A stretch of DNA of 34,415 nt from Rhodospirillaceae bacterium (GTDB lineage: Bacteria > Pseudomonadota > Alphaproteobacteria > Rhodospirillales > Casp-alpha2). The position numbers were made by a program, and so were the translations under genes. Under the pieces are notes generated by a model. It was not told where the DNA came from. It was given only the letters and a program-made list of their open reading frames with translations, and made no database searches. Positions 32,442-34,415 of the stretch are shown piece after piece; within the stretch, counting starts at the first letter, position 1; the number at the start of each line of letters is the position of its first letter. The stretch lies in assembly GCA_002706405.1 (NCBI GenBank), contig PALN01000079.1, forward strand, positions 1-34,415, read 5' to 3'.

Positions 32442-33137
32442 ATGACAGACGTATCCAAAGTGGGGGGCGTGACCTCCCAGTTCGTAAACCGTCCTATCCC
32501 CCCCTCGAAAAGCACCGAAAAATCGGCGGCGACCGGCGACGATGCCAAAGCCGGCGAAGCCAAGGGTGCGCCCGCAACCTTCAACCTGCCCAGCGCGATT
32601 TCCGGTGGGGAGACAAAGGAGGTTTCGGCGGCGGAGGCGCTTGAGACGGTGTTCGCCAGCCTGAGCAAGGCATTCTCAGAGGCCGAAGACACGCCTCCGG
32701 GATCCGGTGCCGCGCTCGAAGCCCTGCTGTCCGACCTCAAGGTCGCGGCTCCTTTCCTTGACCGTGTATTGGCGGCCCGCAAAAGCGAGCTGACCGCTGC
32801 CGGTGATACGGAAGGGCTGAAGACCCTGGACTCGACCCTCGCCGAGGCCGAGGCAACGCTTGCCGACGCCCGGACCCAACTCGAGGGCGTGGCCGGTGAT
32901 GTGCCGGATGAAGAGGTGGTCGAAGACCCGGCGGTGACGGCGGCGCTGAATGCCATTCTTGGCGAGGGACGGGACATTCCCGCGTTCTCCGCCGACGAAG
33001 TGCATGAAGGCCGTAAGGAATTCGTCGCCCTAGTGTTCGACGACATCGCCGATTCCATCGGCCGCCACCGAAACACAGGTCTGCAGACGGCGTCCTATAC
33101 GCTGAATGCCCTTGGCGGCGCAAACCTGACGGCCTAA
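32442..33137 (+). CDS. Unrecognised soluble helical protein
   Basis: A 231-residue protein, with no family recognised. The N-terminal 70 residues are Ser/Thr/Pro/Lys-rich and likely disordered. From about 75 to 160 there are predicted helices with heptad-like leucines and alanines (LKTLDSTLAEAEATLADARTQ), suggesting a coiled coil. The C-terminus includes RKEFVALVFDDIADSIGRH. There are no cysteines, no signal peptide and no membrane span. ATG 32442 is preferred over an upstream open frame because the codon pattern changes there; the ribosome site is poor. It follows the Mth938-like gene after a 130-bp gap. It could be an accessory lineage-specific protein. Confidence 0.65.
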   Translation: MTDVSKVGGVTSQFVNRPIPPSKSTEKSAATGDDAKAGEAKGAPATFNLPSAISGGETKEVSAAEALETVFASLSKAFSEAEDTPPGSGAALEALLSDLKVAAPFLDRVLAARKSELTAAGDTEGLKTLDSTLAEAEATLADARTQLEGVAGDVPDEEVVEDPAVTAALNAILGEGRDIPAFSADEVHEGRKEFVALVFDDIADSIGRHRNTGLQTASYTLNALGGANLTA

Positions 33138-33141
33138 CCGG

Positions 33142-33192
33142 CAAACGATCTCGTTTGTTGATCGCGACCGCACCCCTTGGGTGCGGAGCGAT
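33142..33192 (+). terminator. Stem-loop pair downstream of the unrecognised protein gene
   Basis: CAAACGA/TCGTTTG (33142-33157) lies next to CCGCACCC-CTT-GGGTGCGG (33168-33186), the latter flanked by ATCGC/GCGAT extending the stem. There is no clear T-run, so rho-independent function is uncertain. It starts 5 bp after the stop codon. Confidence 0.45.
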
Positions 33193-33270
33193 TTCGCGCG
33201 TCCGGGGGATGGGATGGCACGTGGTCAGCATTTAGCCAAGAACGGACTAGCTACCAGAAGGGGTGAGTAT

Positions 33271-33591
33271 TTAAACGCCGTCTGGTCGGCTCCATTCTGT
33301 GTCATCCGACAGGTGATCTACAAGTCGCTCAACAACAATTGCAAGAAGAATAGCAATCGCTCCAGGGAGAATGATGGCAGAAAAAATAGGCATCTCGCCA
33401 TCCCCAACTAAGCTTTTGATATGGTCGAACAAAAATAAATGCCACCCGCAAAATGTAAAAAATATAATTACAGATGCGATGAGACTTGCGACTTTTTCTT
33501 TTTTAGACTTTTCGGGCACCTGATTATCGTCAATTTTAAACAAAGATAGCTTCTTGAAAAATCCAAAACTTTCCACGAATACCCTAAGCAT
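33271..33591 (-). CDS. Small two-helix membrane protein in an AT-rich patch
   Basis: The product has 106 residues, with two membrane spans (VASLIASVIIFFTFCGWHLF at about 35-55 and PIFSAIILPGAIAILLAIVV at about 69-88) and a charged N-terminal region. No family is recognised. Base composition is much more AT-rich than elsewhere in the window. The ATG at 33591 lacks a ribosome site; a GTG five codons later is preceded by AGGG and may be the start. It lies between the stem-loop pair and the PuuD-like gene terminator. It could be a recently acquired gene or a decaying remnant. Confidence 0.5.
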   Translation of the reverse strand: MLRVFVESFGFFKKLSLFKIDDNQVPEKSKKEKVASLIASVIIFFTFCGWHLFLFDHIKSLVGDGEMPIFSAIILPGAIAILLAIVVERLVDHLSDDTEWSRPDGV

Positions 33592-33649
33592 AATTGAATT
33601 AATTGGTTCGATCTATGGCCGCTTTGGGTCAATTTCAGACGGCTCAGAC

Positions 33650-33682
33650 CAAAAGAAAACGGGGCTGCCAATGGCAGCCCCG
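33650..33682 (-). terminator. Strong intrinsic terminator of the PuuD-like gene
   Basis: CGGGGCTGCC (33660-33669) and GGCAGCCCCG (33673-33682) form a perfect 10-bp stem with a 3-base loop. On the minus strand it is followed by TTTTCTTTT (33659-33651). It lies 27 bp after the stop of the PuuD-like gene. Confidence 0.92.
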
Positions 33683-33708
33683 CTTCACGTCGGTAGTCTA
33701 TTTTCGGC

Positions 33709-34314
33709 TTAGAACACGTTCTGCGCCGACACCATGGCATAGAGCATGGGGATCGAAAGCAGCGTGTTGGTGCGCGAGAACAGCATGGCTGTGCGTCCCG
33801 CTGCGGCCTTTTCGTCGGCCGTGGCATCGACGATGCCCAGCGCCTTCTTCTGGTTCGGCCAGATCACGAACCACACGTTGAACCACATGATGATGCCGAG
33901 CCACATGCCGATGCCGATGGCGGTCGACTTGGCGACCCCACCCTGCAGACCCAGGGTCATGGCATCCACCAGGTAGCCGTTCATGCCGGCCAGGATCAGG
34001 CCGGTGACGATGGTCGCCATGGCGCCCCAGCGGAACCAGAACAGGGCCGCCGGTGCGATGACCTTGCCGATGGCCGGCTTCTGTTCGTCCGGAATTTTGC
34101 CCATGTTCGGGATCTGGACGAAGTTGAAGTACCACAACAGACCGATCCACATCACGCCGGACAGCACGTGCAGCCAGCGGAACAGGAACGCGAACCAGGC
34201 ATGTCCGCCCGGCTGACCTTCGCCGGTCAATGCCGTGACGGCGAGAACCATAAGAATGGTGAGAATGAAACCGGCGATCACCGTGTTTCGTAAGCTTGAC
34301 AGGATAGCGGCCAT
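33709..34314 (-). CDS. Stand-alone PuuD-type (Urate_ox_N/DUF989) membrane protein
   Basis: The 201-residue membrane protein has about five spans: residues 11-30, 41-63, then around 100-120, 140-160 and 180-198. WFAFLFRWLHVLSGVMWIG contains His49, a likely heme ligand; FNFVQIPNM and WPNQKKALGI are typical of the N-terminal domain of the PuuD urate hydroxylase family. PuuD normally carries a C-terminal cytochrome c domain with CxxCH; this protein has none, so urate oxidation is not assured. It may be a heme membrane protein in an electron-transfer role. The ATG at 34314 has AAGGAGG at good spacing. Confidence 0.85.
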   Translation of the reverse strand: MAAILSSLRNTVIAGFILTILMVLAVTALTGEGQPGGHAWFAFLFRWLHVLSGVMWIGLLWYFNFVQIPNMGKIPDEQKPAIGKVIAPAALFWFRWGAMATIVTGLILAGMNGYLVDAMTLGLQGGVAKSTAIGIGMWLGIIMWFNVWFVIWPNQKKALGIVDATADEKAAAGRTAMLFSRTNTLLSIPMLYAMVSAQNVF

Positions 34315-34353
34315 TGTCCGATCCCTCCTTCGACTTGTTTGTCTATTAACCCC

Positions 34354-34383
34354 AAAAAAACCCGGCGGTCGGGCTGAAAGCCC
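34354..34383 (-). other. Overlapping hairpins and T-run upstream of the PuuD-like gene
   Basis: On the minus strand GGGCT-TTC-AGCCC overlaps CCCG-ACCGC-CGGG, which is followed by seven T residues. The two stems share bases, so only one can form at a time. It may be the terminator of a gene beyond the right edge, or an attenuator in the PuuD-like leader. The stems are short, so confidence is low. The rest of the 101-bp upstream stretch holds no gene. Confidence 0.3.
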
Positions 34384-34415
34384 CAATAAACCCGCCCGCA
34401 TGTCACGGAATATAA

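Noticed and set aside
33181-33411. Plus-strand open frame of 76 codons in the AT-rich patch
   Set aside because: It has no ribosome site and a composition typical of non-coding frames, and overlaps the better-supported minus-strand membrane protein.
1-34415. CRISPR array, tRNA, rRNA, transposase, integrase or prophage genes
   Set aside because: No regularly spaced repeats, no cloverleaf or rRNA sequence, and no mobile-element protein were seen on either strand by reading; a covariance-model scan was not possible.

Overview
The window is a dense, GC-rich chromosomal segment with the gene content and order of an alphaproteobacterium, most likely Rhodospirillales or a near relative. The main support is the order dgt / SPOR / nagZ / site-2 protease / scpA / scpB / tatABC / serS / surE / pcm / nlpD, then yajC / secD / secF / Mth938-like, with erpA and xthA on the other side of dgt. 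No rRNA, tRNA, CRISPR array, insertion sequence or prophage gene was seen. The species cannot be named from this sequence alone.

Left third (1-13.4 kb), accessory metabolism and sensing. It opens with the 5' end of ilvD and a compact MetE-like methionine synthase of the MesD type, both on the minus strand. An AT-richer orphan lipoprotein gene follows. Next is a two-gene operon of a zinc alcohol dehydrogenase and a homoserine-dehydrogenase-like/SAF oxidoreductase. Two tandem minus-strand single-domain PAS proteins come next, one overlapping the SAF gene tail to tail by 85 bp. Then come a TauD-type dioxygenase translationally coupled to a free-standing allophanate-hydrolase-C-like protein, htpX with an RpoH-like promoter, an exported metallo-beta-lactamase-fold hydrolase, and tag. 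The last unit is a PhnD-like periplasmic binding protein whose gene overlaps a large hybrid histidine kinase (HisKA, HATPase, REC, Hpt). No ABC permease, ATPase or response regulator is nearby, so this pair looks like a two-part sensor rather than a transporter.

Middle (13.4-27.5 kb), conserved housekeeping. On the minus strand are an alpha/beta hydrolase with a Cys nucleophile, xthA, erpA and a GlcG-family gene. Diverging from them is a long plus-strand series covering nucleotide pool control (dgt), envelope and division (SPOR protein, NagZ), intramembrane proteolysis, chromosome condensation (ScpA/ScpB), twin-arginine export (TatABC), seryl-tRNA charging, and stress repair with cell-wall hydrolase activation (SurE, Pcm, NlpD-like). 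Many junctions are four-base ATGA or GTGA overlaps. argS, often found between dgt and the SPOR gene, is absent here.

Right end (27.5-34.4 kb). A DUF815 ATPase and a small helical protein on the minus strand diverge from yajC-secD-secF-Mth938 (Sec translocon accessory subunits). After these come an unrecognised 231-residue soluble protein, an AT-rich patch with a small two-helix membrane protein, and a free-standing PuuD-type membrane domain with a strong terminator.

The best leads for something undescribed are the PhnD-like/hybrid kinase pair, the apparent AUC or near-leaderless start of dgt, the MesD-like methionine synthase without its usual partner next to it, and the dioxygenase/AH_C pair.
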